Shown here: positions 52,737 to 59,537 of the stretch, in pieces
How the letters are laid out: each line of letters starts with the position of its first letter
Numbering within the stretch: position 1 is the stretch's first letter
Source: Bacteroidota bacterium
Lineage (GTDB): Bacteria; Bacteroidota; Bacteroidia; Chitinophagales; Chitinophagaceae
DNA length: 64,000 nt
NCBI GenBank assembly: GCA_023409975.1
Contig: JAEYQO010000019.1
Span: 1 to 64,000 of the forward strand
Reading direction: 5' to 3'
Position numbers and translations under genes: made by a program
Notes under the pieces: model-generated
Seen by the model: only the letters and a program-made list of their open reading frames with translations
The model's database searches: none
What the model was told of the DNA's origin: nothing

Positions 52737-52838
52737 ATGAATTTAGTGTTTTTCGCTGAGTCTGTGTCTCCTGCGGGATTGCAGCCTCCTTTGATATCTT
52801 CCCCGTTGGTTCAAAATGATTCAGTCATTTCCGTTTAA
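52737..52838 (+). CDS. Candidate 33-aa small ORF with its own terminator
   Basis: An ATG at 52737 opens a frame for a 33-residue peptide beginning MNLVFFAESVSPAG and ending SVISV, stop TAA at 52836. A strong rho-independent terminator starts 12 bp after the stop, on the same strand, and no other plus-strand gene exists upstream for it to serve. The peptide resembles nothing I know; the transcript could equally be a noncoding RNA. Confidence 0.35.
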   Translation: MNLVFFAESVSPAGLQPPLISSPLVQNDSVISV

Positions 52839-52850
52839 GGTACCCTGCAT

Positions 52851-52880
52851 ACCGGTCGGCATCAGCCGACCGGTTTTTTT
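52851..52880 (+). terminator. Orphan plus-strand terminator
   Basis: A perfect 10-bp stem ACCGGTCGGC/GCCGACCGGT with loop ATCA and a T-tract on the plus strand only. On the minus strand no T-run follows, so it is not a good terminator for the 52881-53441 gene. Confidence 0.85.
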
Positions 52881-53441
52881 CTAGTAACCAATTCGACTTA
52901 CTTTAAACCCTATCGAGTTTCGGATTTTGATCACAACCCCATCATTGCGTCTTTCAGTTAGCCAGTTATTGAAGGGGATTAAGTCGTTTTCAGTAATATA
53001 GATCCTGAAATTGTGCTTTGATCCTGAATGGCTGATCCCTAACCAGTTGTTGTTGCCTTTTTCGGTCGATATCGATTTAGGTGAAATGACTTTGCCATCA
53101 TAACTCCGGAAACGAAGCGAAACTTCGTCAATTTCTTCACATGGAATTCTCTGTTCAAAATTTTTCGTTTGCAACTGAACAGAGGATGATTCAAAGACTA
53201 TTTTACCAATTATTCCAAATTCATTAATTCCGAGTCGTAGGATTCTGGTAGTTAACACCAATATAAAGTACCCGGCAATAATCCATAAGGGAATTTTAGA
53301 TCTGAATATTGTCCAGATAATACCTGTTGTGAAAATGATAAACAAGGTCCATTCTATTGTTCTCAATATCAGGGCTATCCGACGTGGTCGCTTCTCCAGT
53401 ATAACAAGTTCAAATGCTTCAGTCAAACCGCTTAATGCCAT
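52881..53441 (-). CDS. Membrane protein with PH-like C-terminal domain, unknown function
   Basis: 186 aa. Two membrane helices (about 25-44 and 50-68) are separated by a short loop (FRSKIPLW). A cytoplasmic beta-rich domain follows (about 78-186; IVFESSSVQLQTKNFEQRIPC, EVSLRFRSYDG). The layout resembles small bacterial PH-domain membrane proteins. No motif points to an enzyme. It is divergent from the SRPBCC gene. Confidence 0.6.
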   Translation of the reverse strand: MALSGLTEAFELVILEKRPRRIALILRTIEWTLFIIFTTGIIWTIFRSKIPLWIIAGYFILVLTTRILRLGINEFGIIGKIVFESSSVQLQTKNFEQRIPCEEIDEVSLRFRSYDGKVISPKSISTEKGNNNWLGISHSGSKHNFRIYITENDLIPFNNWLTERRNDGVVIKIRNSIGFKVSRIGY

Positions 53442-53525
53442 TTATTTAGTGCATGGTAATTCATACATTTTAAAGCAATGGATTTAGTTGCGCTTCTTTA
53501 CGCAACTTTACAGCAGTTTTTGAGA

Positions 53526-53972
53526 ATGAGTGACGCAACCACGACTACCATCCTGATCCAGGCTCCTGTTCAGCGCGTCTGGGATATTTTTATGGACCCC
53601 GGCTATCTTCAGTTCTGGCTTACGAATTTTGTTTCCATTGAACCTCTGGAAGGTCTGCCGGGAGAGCCAGGCAGCACCAGCAGGCTGATCGTCAATGAAA
53701 GAGGTCGTGAGATCGTGGTGATCGAAAAAGTGGTGGACATGGTTCCGCAGGAGTTTTACGCGTTCACTATGACCAATCCCGACTTTGAAGCCATTAATGA
53801 GCTCAGGTTTACCGCTGAAGCATCCGGCACCCTCATCACCCAGACCAGCCAGTTCCTTCCAAAAGGGTTCTTTATGAAGATGATGATGCCCATGCTGAAA
53901 GGAGAAATGAAGAAGCGTATGAGCAACGAGTTGCAAAAGCTCAAACAGGTTATTGAAAACTCCGATCGCTAA
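53526..53972 (+). CDS. SRPBCC-family protein
   Basis: 148 aa from the ATG at 53526; an ATG 48 bases upstream adds an atypical hydrophobic extension. It has the START-like/SRPBCC fold, with an N-terminal strand TTILIQAPVQRVWDIFMDP, a central WLTNFVSIEPL and a C-terminal helix MMPMLKGEMKKRM. Such proteins bind hydrophobic ligands in a deep cavity; no catalytic residues are assigned. An MBL hydrolase gene starts 9 bp downstream and is likely cotranscribed. Confidence 0.82.
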   Translation: MSDATTTTILIQAPVQRVWDIFMDPGYLQFWLTNFVSIEPLEGLPGEPGSTSRLIVNERGREIVVIEKVVDMVPQEFYAFTMTNPDFEAINELRFTAEASGTLITQTSQFLPKGFFMKMMMPMLKGEMKKRMSNELQKLKQVIENSDR

Positions 53973-53981
53973 AGCTGCACC

Positions 53982-55079
53982 ATGTATGTCCTCTTTATTC
54001 TGATACTGTTACTGACACTTGTTGTAGTGCTGTTTCTGCGCCTGCCACAATTCGGTAAACGCCCTTCCGGTCATCGGCTGGAAAGAATCCACCAGTCCCC
54101 CAACTACCGGAACGGCCAGTTTCAGAACCAGAGTCCCACTCCGATGTTGAATGAGGGTCACACCATGACCGGACAACTGAACAAGTTCCTCTTCCAAAGG
54201 CACCCGCGAACCCGTCCACAGGAAGTACTCCCCACTGTGAAGACAGATCTCAAAGTCCTGCCATCCAATGAGGATCTGATGGTTTGGTTCGGACATTCAT
54301 CCTATCTGCTGCAGCTCCGGGGCTATTGCCTGCTGGTCGATCCGGTGTTTAGCGGAAATGCTGCTCCCATACGTGGTACCAATAAAGCCTTTCCGGGGAC
54401 AGATCTTTATACTGTAGAAGACCTTCCGGAAATCGATCTGTTGCTGATCACCCACGATCATTACGACCATCTCGATTACAGGACCGTCAAAGCCCTCAGG
54501 TCAAAAGTCAGGCAAGTCATCTGCGGCCTCGGGGTGGGGGAGCATCTGGAACACTGGGGCTATGATGCAGCCATGATCGTGGAGAAGGACTGGAATGAGT
54601 CGGTCCGTATATCAGATGACTTCGAGATCCACACCGCACCGGCCAGGCATTTTTCCGGAAGAAAGCTGGCAAGAAATACGACGCTCTGGCTCTCCTTTGT
54701 CATCAAGTCTGTGGAGCGAAGGATATATCTGGGTGGTGATAGTGGCTACGACACCCATTTTGCAGAGCTGGGCCGGAAGTACGGTCCCTTTGATCTTGCC
54801 ATACTCGAGAACGGTCAGTATAATGAAGCCTGGAGCCTGATCCACATGCTGCCTGAGGACGTCGTCGCGGCGGCTAAAGATCTTAACGCGCGTTATATAC
54901 TACCCGTTCATTCCGCTAAATTCAAGCTCTCCATCCACCCCTGGGATGAGCCCCTCGAACGCCTCACAGCACTCTCAAGGGACCATCAGTTATCCCTGCT
55001 CACACCCCTGATTGGCGAGCCGCTGTTCTTCGATCAACTTCATTCGGAGCAAAAGGCGTGGTGGAAGGGGCTCAGATGA
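53982..55079 (+). CDS. MBL-fold metallohydrolase, NAPE-PLD/UlaG-like
   Basis: 365 aa. An N-terminal membrane helix (about 2-19) anchors the protein. The metallo-beta-lactamase domain has WFGHSSYLLQL (about 103), the metal motif THDHYDHLD (about 158-166), HFSGR near 220, GGDSGYD near 248, and the C-terminal LPVHSAKF. This matches NAPE-phospholipase D-like bacterial proteins. The likely substrate is a phosphodiester lipid, but this is inference. It follows the SRPBCC gene closely. Confidence 0.87.
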   Translation: MYVLFILILLLTLVVVLFLRLPQFGKRPSGHRLERIHQSPNYRNGQFQNQSPTPMLNEGHTMTGQLNKFLFQRHPRTRPQEVLPTVKTDLKVLPSNEDLMVWFGHSSYLLQLRGYCLLVDPVFSGNAAPIRGTNKAFPGTDLYTVEDLPEIDLLLITHDHYDHLDYRTVKALRSKVRQVICGLGVGEHLEHWGYDAAMIVEKDWNESVRISDDFEIHTAPARHFSGRKLARNTTLWLSFVIKSVERRIYLGGDSGYDTHFAELGRKYGPFDLAILENGQYNEAWSLIHMLPEDVVAAAKDLNARYILPVHSAKFKLSIHPWDEPLERLTALSRDHQLSLLTPLIGEPLFFDQLHSEQKAWWKGLR

Positions 55080-55105
55080 TCACATCTGCAGGCGTAATGA
55101 TCCGC

Positions 55106-55390
55106 TCACGGGATGCTTTTGACTTTTTTCCCGTTCTCAAAAGATTCTTCATATTCCAGATTGCCAGACCTGTCGTAGCGGATCCACTTCCCATGTTTCT
55201 GGTTGTCCTTAAAATTACCTACCTGCCATAGCTGACCAGTCTCACGATAGAACTTCCATTCCCCCTGCATCAATCCTTCAATCGAATCTCCCTCTGCTTT
55301 GACCTTACCATCTTTGAAGAAATACGTCAGTCTGTTACCGGATTGCTCAAAGGTCTTCTGACCGTTCGCATATTGCTTTTTCTGCATCAT
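55106..55390 (-). CDS. MORN-repeat (YwqK-like) protein
   Basis: 94 aa with three or four MORN/YwqK-type repeats (GEWKFYRETGQLWQVGNFKD, HGKWIRYDRSGNLEYEESFE). There is no signal peptide. The family is sometimes labelled an antitoxin, but no toxin-like gene is adjacent, so I do not use that name. Last gene of the alpha/beta hydrolase-AraC-VOC operon, joined to the VOC gene by an ATGA overlap. Confidence 0.8.
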   Translation of the reverse strand: MMQKKQYANGQKTFEQSGNRLTYFFKDGKVKAEGDSIEGLMQGEWKFYRETGQLWQVGNFKDNQKHGKWIRYDRSGNLEYEESFENGKKVKSIP

Positions 55391-55782
55391 CGCATGGCTG
55401 CCAGTTGGATATTATTACCGCAGGTGTCGTTAAACACAGCGATGATCACCGTGCCCATTTCAGTGGGTGTCACGCTAAACTGAACACCCAGTCCGATCAA
55501 TCGCTGATATTCTTTCTGAACATCGTCAACCTGAAATTGGGTGTATGGAATGCCAGCTTCAAAGAGTGCCTTCTGGTAGATTCTCGCGGGTTCGAAATGA
55601 AGTGGAGATGGCTCCAGTAATACTTCCGGTCCGTCCTGCTCCTCCGGACTCACCACCGTGAGCCATCGATTTTCCTCACTCAACGGCAGGTCGATCTTTT
55701 TTACGAAACCTAATTTGTCTGTATAAAAGGCCAATGCCTTATCCTGATCCAGTACAGGAATGCTAATAATCTTTGCTTTCAT
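55387..55782 (-). CDS. VOC-family (glyoxalase-like) protein
   Basis: 131 aa with two beta-alpha-beta-beta-beta modules. The N-terminal IISIPVLDQDKALAFYTDKLGF and the C-terminal VIIAVFNDTCGNNIQLAA are typical. A metal-binding Glu/His pattern is not clear. It may be a glyoxalase, dioxygenase or resistance protein. It follows an AraC regulator by about 16 bp; the AraC-VOC pairing is common in Bacteroidota. Confidence 0.87.
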   Translation of the reverse strand: MKAKIISIPVLDQDKALAFYTDKLGFVKKIDLPLSEENRWLTVVSPEEQDGPEVLLEPSPLHFEPARIYQKALFEAGIPYTQFQVDDVQKEYQRLIGLGVQFSVTPTEMGTVIIAVFNDTCGNNIQLAAMR

Positions 55783-55798
55783 CGTTCTTTTTTATGGC

Positions 55799-56209
55799 TC
55801 AAATTTCCAGTCCCTTTGCCGAATCCACTTTGCGAAAATTGCTTTTTTGAAACATGGTCGGTGTCATTCCCATGCGTCTTCGGAACAGGGTACTGAAAGA
55901 ACAGGGACTTTTGATCCCGACGGCATAACAAGTTTCAGAAACACTCCGGCCCGAGGCAAGAAGAAGTTTTGCCATTTCCATTCTCTTGTCTGTCAGAAAC
56001 TGAAAGGGTGTTTGGCCGTAGTATTTCCTGAATACCCGGATCAGATGATATTTAGAAATGAACTGACTTTCACATAGTTTCTGAAGGCTGATCTCCTCAC
56101 CACAATCCTTCGCCAGGGCGTGTCTGACACGGATCGCTGTGCCTATCTGATGCTCATTGGTGTAAATAAGGCCTTTTATCCGTTGAATCTCAGAGTTGTA
56201 GTTGGTCAT
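55799..56209 (-). CDS. AraC-family transcriptional regulator, short form
   Basis: 136 aa from the ATG at 56209; a TTG at 56242 would add 11 residues. It has almost nothing but the two HTH motifs of the AraC DNA-binding domain (ISLQKLCESQFISKYHLIRVF, and SVSETCYAVGIKSPCSFSTLF), followed by the RRRMGMTP signature. The short N-terminus (about 30 residues) carries no obvious effector domain. It probably controls the surrounding hydrolase and VOC genes. Confidence 0.87.
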   Translation of the reverse strand: MTNYNSEIQRIKGLIYTNEHQIGTAIRVRHALAKDCGEEISLQKLCESQFISKYHLIRVFRKYYGQTPFQFLTDKRMEMAKLLLASGRSVSETCYAVGIKSPCSFSTLFRRRMGMTPTMFQKSNFRKVDSAKGLEI

Positions 56210-56243
56210 ACGTTCGCAGGTGTATAACAGAAAAGTGTTCAAT

Positions 56244-57251
56244 TTACTGCTTTATAATTTCCACCAATTTATCGAACGCATCCCGGGCTTCAGGCATATT
56301 GAGAAACAGCCATCCGTGATACATATGATGGTATTCATAGTAGGTAAGATGAAGCCCTTTTTCTTCAGCCCTTGCCTTTAGTTTCTTTGCGTCTGGCCAG
56401 AAGATTTCGTGGGTTCCGATAAAAAGATGGACCGGAGCCAATTTCTCAAGCGGACCGTATAATGGACTGATTCTGTAATCAGTGAGTTCAATGCCTGCTG
56501 CATAGGCTTTGACGGCCAGTTTCAACCCAGGAAGATCCAGATAGGGGTCAACTTTATCAATTTCAGGGATATCTGGATGACTGAATGTCGCATCTAACAA
56601 AGGTGACAAAAGTATAATCTGCGAGGGTTGCTGAAGATGGTGAATCTGTGCATGTTCGGCTAGTGTGAGCGCGATTCCGCCACCGGCTGAGAACCCGGCC
56701 AGAATGATGTTTTCAGCACCTTTACTTTCAACCAGTGCACGATACTCGGGGACGATCATATCCAGGACGTCCTGAACATTATGCTTCGGCGTTAAGGGGT
56801 AATCCGGGATGATGATACTCGCGTTGGTGTTGATAACCAGCCTGGTTAATAGCTTCCAGTCGTAACTTGTAATATTGGCTACAAAAGCCCCACCGTGTAG
56901 GAAGAACAGGTAGCGATCCGGTTCGCTGTCCTTCGGCCTGATTTCCCAGACCGTCTTGTTGCCGGATGTTAGCCGTGTCCTGACCTCACATGTTTCCCGC
57001 GTTTCCGATGGGATGGGTGCAGCCGTTTGTACCGCTTCGAACGCACCGGAATCGAAGAGTTTCCGGATTTTTGTCTTCATGCCTGCCAGACGGAGTGCTA
57101 TCCGGTATATTCTGCTTTTAATGCTGGGAGTTTTCATAAAATAGGTGCTTGCTTCGATTTGTGGTATATCCTGTTTGGTGTATTGCGCGGATGTTCTTCC
57201 GGGATGGACTAAAAGGACTACCATCGTGAAAACTGAGATGATCCTGATCAT
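56244..57251 (-). CDS. Exported alpha/beta hydrolase, HSL-like
   Basis: 335 aa. The signal peptide is about 1-22 (ending TSAQ). It has a hormone-sensitive-lipase-type alpha/beta hydrolase fold: oxyanion-hole motif HGGAF (about 118-122) and nucleophile elbow GFSAGGG (about 195-201). The catalytic acid and the final His lie in the GTHEIFWPDAKK and YHHMYHGW regions. It would cleave esters in the periplasm or outside. The first gene of the operon that continues with AraC, VOC and MORN genes. Confidence 0.87.
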   Translation of the reverse strand: MIRIISVFTMVVLLVHPGRTSAQYTKQDIPQIEASTYFMKTPSIKSRIYRIALRLAGMKTKIRKLFDSGAFEAVQTAAPIPSETRETCEVRTRLTSGNKTVWEIRPKDSEPDRYLFFLHGGAFVANITSYDWKLLTRLVINTNASIIIPDYPLTPKHNVQDVLDMIVPEYRALVESKGAENIILAGFSAGGGIALTLAEHAQIHHLQQPSQIILLSPLLDATFSHPDIPEIDKVDPYLDLPGLKLAVKAYAAGIELTDYRISPLYGPLEKLAPVHLFIGTHEIFWPDAKKLKARAEEKGLHLTYYEYHHMYHGWLFLNMPEARDAFDKLVEIIKQ

Positions 57252-57328
57252 GTGGTAAAGAATGTTCAGGCAAAACTATTGGCAGCAACTGCTCGAGTTT
57301 TTAGCAAATACTAAATTCAATGGGGGCT

Positions 57329-58009
57329 TTATACGAGGGCTCGCATCCTGCTCAGGGTTACGGGAGACATCCCGAGGTAAGACGCGATGGATCCCAGAGA
57401 GGCTCGCTGGAGGATGAAAGGGTGTCGGTTCAATAGTTTTTGATACCGCTCCAGGGCGCTGTCAAACTGAAGTGACAACGTTCGTTCTTCCAAAGCCATG
57501 TAGTACTTCTCCATTAGGAACCGGTAGAGATGCATCAACTGTTCATGTCCCTTGCAACACTCAAAAAATTCTTCATAATTAATTTTCAGCAACACGGAAT
57601 CTTCCAGAATTTCAACAAATTCCCTGCTTTCCTGTTTTGTGAACAGCGCAAATGTGGAGGTGATGATGTCGGTTTCGCGGGCGAATAGAGTCGTTATCTC
57701 TCGTCCCCTTTCGATCGAGTAAATCCGGGCAAAGCCTTGTTCTATGATATAGATATCATTACACCGATTTCCCTGCCGGATCAGCAGAGACCCTTTGCTG
57801 TGTCGGGTTTCGACCACCAGTTGGGCCAGGTGATCAGTCAGATTCAAAGAAAGTCCTGCTTCTTCAATGATATGTCTTAATGCAGAAGGCAAAGATTGGG
57901 TGTTGTACTTAGCCAAGTTACATAAAACTGTTGTCGTGTCGGTTTGGTGAACTTTCGTGATGAAAAGCAGGTCATAAAATGAACAGGAAAAGTGTGCAGT
58001 GTGTGCCAT
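57329..58009 (-). CDS. Crp/Fnr-family transcriptional regulator
   Basis: 226 aa from the only upstream ATG; the first 30-odd residues are not family-like, so translation may begin at a downstream TTG (near LPSALRHIIEE). The cyclic-nucleotide-binding-like domain has LLIRQGNRCNDIYIIEQGFAR (about 75-95) and FARETDIITSTFALF. The C-terminal winged helix is short and ends SIASYLGMSPVTLSRMRALV, as in Bacteroidota Crp relatives. There is no iron-sulfur cysteine set. The target genes are unknown. Confidence 0.85.
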   Translation of the reverse strand: MAHTAHFSCSFYDLLFITKVHQTDTTTVLCNLAKYNTQSLPSALRHIIEEAGLSLNLTDHLAQLVVETRHSKGSLLIRQGNRCNDIYIIEQGFARIYSIERGREITTLFARETDIITSTFALFTKQESREFVEILEDSVLLKINYEEFFECCKGHEQLMHLYRFLMEKYYMALEERTLSLQFDSALERYQKLLNRHPFILQRASLGSIASYLGMSPVTLSRMRALV

Positions 58010-58067
58010 ATTCCGTTTAAGTTTTGGCAGACCGACCTAACGAAAGAACGTTTGTTTACGTCTAAAG

Positions 58068-58132
58068 GAGTAGAATGAACAAATGAAGGGTAATCAACTC
58101 TACTCGAAGGTCGGTTTCTACCGGCTTTTTTT
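58068..58132 (+). ncRNA. Candidate small RNA or leader: hairpin followed by terminator
   Basis: A 7-bp perfect stem GAGTAGA/TCTACTC (58068-58074 and 58099-58105) is followed by a GTCGGT-TTCT-ACCGGC hairpin and a T7 run on the plus strand. No plus-strand gene precedes it (the Crp gene is on the minus strand). Whether it is transcribed is unknown. Confidence 0.3.
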
Positions 58133-58140
58133 CTTGGGTT

Positions 58141-58720
58141 GATGAAGGCCAAGGCGAAAGCGAAGGCGAAGGCCAAAGCTCCCCACAACCCACAGCGCAC
58201 ATCCGTCAACCAAAACGGCCGTTAGCTTTTGGCCATTGGCTGGTTCTGCGATGACATCCGTCAACCAAAACGGCCGTTAGCTTTTGGCCATTGGCCATTG
58301 GCTGGTTCTGCGATGGCATCTGTCATCTGACATCTGGAAAGCCTAGGCCAAAGCCAAGGCCAAAGCAACTCACAACCCCCAACCCCCAACTCAACAACCC
58401 ACAACTCACAACCCTATCGGCCGTTAGCCGTTGGCCATTGGCCGTTGGCGGGTTTTGCGAAGGCGAAGGCCAAGGCCAGGGTCAAAGCTATTCACACAAC
58501 CCACATCTGACATCTGTCATCTGTCATCTGATAAAATACGAACCATGGAACTGTCGGTCCTACACTGACTACTGACTACTGACTACTGCGAAGCGCATCT
58601 GTCATCTGACATCTGTCATCTGACATAATACGAACCATGGAACTTTCGGTTAATAATCTAACGACTAGCGACTAACGACTCACGACTGCCGCAGGCGACT
58701 CACGACTGCCGACTGACGAA
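58141..58720. repeat. Large heptamer/hexamer mosaic repeat field
   Basis: Successive blocks: GCGAAG/GCCAAA hexamers (58145-58178); CCCACAACC; two near-identical units of about 55 and 62 bp (58200-58254 and 58255-58316) with GGCCATT heptamers, which differ by one extra heptamer; CATCTGT/CATCTGA heptamers; hexamers (58343-58366); CAACNNN heptamers; GGCC(A/G)TT heptamers; hexamers; CATCTGA; CTGACTA x3 (58565-58585); and CGACTNN heptamers (58662-58715). A block ending AATACGAACCATGGAACT occurs twice (58536 and 58627). No gene is present. Confidence 0.85.
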
Positions 58721-58875
58721 AGCAACCAAAAAACTGTTTATTTTTGCAGTTCCGTGAAGGGTGTTTGAAGAGGTAAAGAGAGGTGGCGCAATGCGTTTTT
58801 CTTCGGTCCGGGTATGGACCATTTACAATTGGATATATAGGTTTTAGTATCTATTAGCGGCTCAATAGTGGCGTT

Positions 58876-58952
58876 TGCAAGGAGTATGCAAGGAGTTAGT
58901 AGTAACGGAGGTATAACGCAGGTATAAGGGAGGTATAACTCAGCTATGGCTC
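58876..58952. repeat. 11-bp-register repeat array, copy D
   Basis: Seven consecutive 11-base units: TGCAAGGAGTA, TGCAAGGAGTT, AGTAGTAACGG, AGGTATAACGC, AGGTATAAGGG, AGGTATAACTC, AGCTATGGCTC. AGGTATAAGGG resembles AGGTACAAGGA, the same unit of copy A in a shifted phase. Confidence 0.75.
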
Positions 58953-58983
58953 AGAGCAGGCGAAAATGGGTAGAAAGTACTTG

Positions 58984-59050
58984 CTGTCAACCAAAACCGG
59001 CCGTTAGCCATTGGCCATTGGCTCGTTTTGTCATCTGACATCTGGCCACT
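58984..59050. repeat. Short heptamer mosaic block
   Basis: GTCAACCAAAAC is followed by GGCCGTT, AGCCATT, GGCCATT, a GGCTCGTTTTG joint and CATCTGA, CATCTGG. This is the same module order as in 58141-58720. Confidence 0.7.
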
Positions 59051-59055
59051 GCCTT

Positions 59056-59165
59056 GCCTGTGACTTGCTGATGACTTGCTGGTGACTTGCTGATGACTAA
59101 GGTTTCCGTCCCCCTCAAGACCACCCCCCGTCCCGCTGTAACCCGCGTACTACCCACGTATACGG
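59056..59165. repeat. 11-bp-register repeat array, copy E
   Basis: Ten units of 11 bases: GCCTGTGACTT, GCTGATGACTT, GCTGGTGACTT, GCTGATGACTA, three poorly matching units, then CCGCTGTAACC, CGCGTACTACC and CACGTATACGG. The CCGTC ends of two middle units are 22 bases apart, so the register continues through the diverged part. Confidence 0.7.
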
Positions 59166-59257
59166 ATTTCGTTTTAATGTGTTTTAACCAGGAAATTCAG
59201 GTCTATACTTGCCAGCCCAAAAGCCAAAGACCGATGTTGGCGGGTATTGGAGATAGG

Positions 59258-59328
59258 TGCGACCCCGATGGGGTCGGATCGGTGTTTGTAGCGGTTTTCT
59301 ATAAACATGCGACCCCGATGGGGTCGAC
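59258..59328. repeat. Paired REP-like hairpins
   Basis: CGACCCC-GAT-GGGGTCG occurs at 59260-59276 and 59310-59326, exactly 50 bp apart. GTTTGTAG and CTATAAAC lie between them as a loose inverted repeat. Each hairpin has a perfect 7-bp stem. A diverged single copy lies at 21898-21920. Confidence 0.8.
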
Positions 59329-59334
59329 CAGCAG

Positions 59335-59537
59335 AACGAGCCAACAGCCAATGACCAAAAGCCAAGGCTAAAGCCAAGGCCAAGGCCAAGGCCAAAGCCA
59401 AGGCGAAGGCGAAGGCGAAAGCCAAAGCGGTTCCCACAACCCACAACCCACAGCTGACAACCCGCAACCCTCATCTGACATCCGACATCTGACATCTGAC
59501 ATCTGACATCTGACATCTGACATCTGAAATCTGACAT
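59335..59537. repeat. Mosaic repeat ending at the dnaE2 stop codon
   Basis: GCCAAG/GCGAAG hexamers fill about 59356-59428. From 59433 to 59537 there are exactly 15 heptamers in one register: CCCACAA, CCCACAA, CCCACAG, CTGACAA, CCCGCAA, CCCTCAT, CTGACAT, CCGACAT, then mostly CTGACAT. The last heptamer ends on the base before the complement of the dnaE2 TAG. Confidence 0.88.

Noticed and set aside
55106..55390. YwqK/MORN protein as part of a toxin-antitoxin pair
   Set aside because: No toxin-like gene is adjacent; the operon partners are VOC, AraC and an alpha/beta hydrolase.
59174..59467. Minus-strand ORF with an Ala/Phe/Leu-repeat protein (AFAFALALAL type)
   Set aside because: It is a translation of the GCCAAG/GCGAAG hexamers; the reading frame stays open only because the unit is 6 bp. 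No start context or conserved domain supports it. Similar frames in 58141-58210 are rejected for the same reason.
58141..59537. Repeat field considered as a CRISPR array
   Set aside because: Units are 6, 7 or 11 bp without unique spacers, and there are no cas genes in the window.
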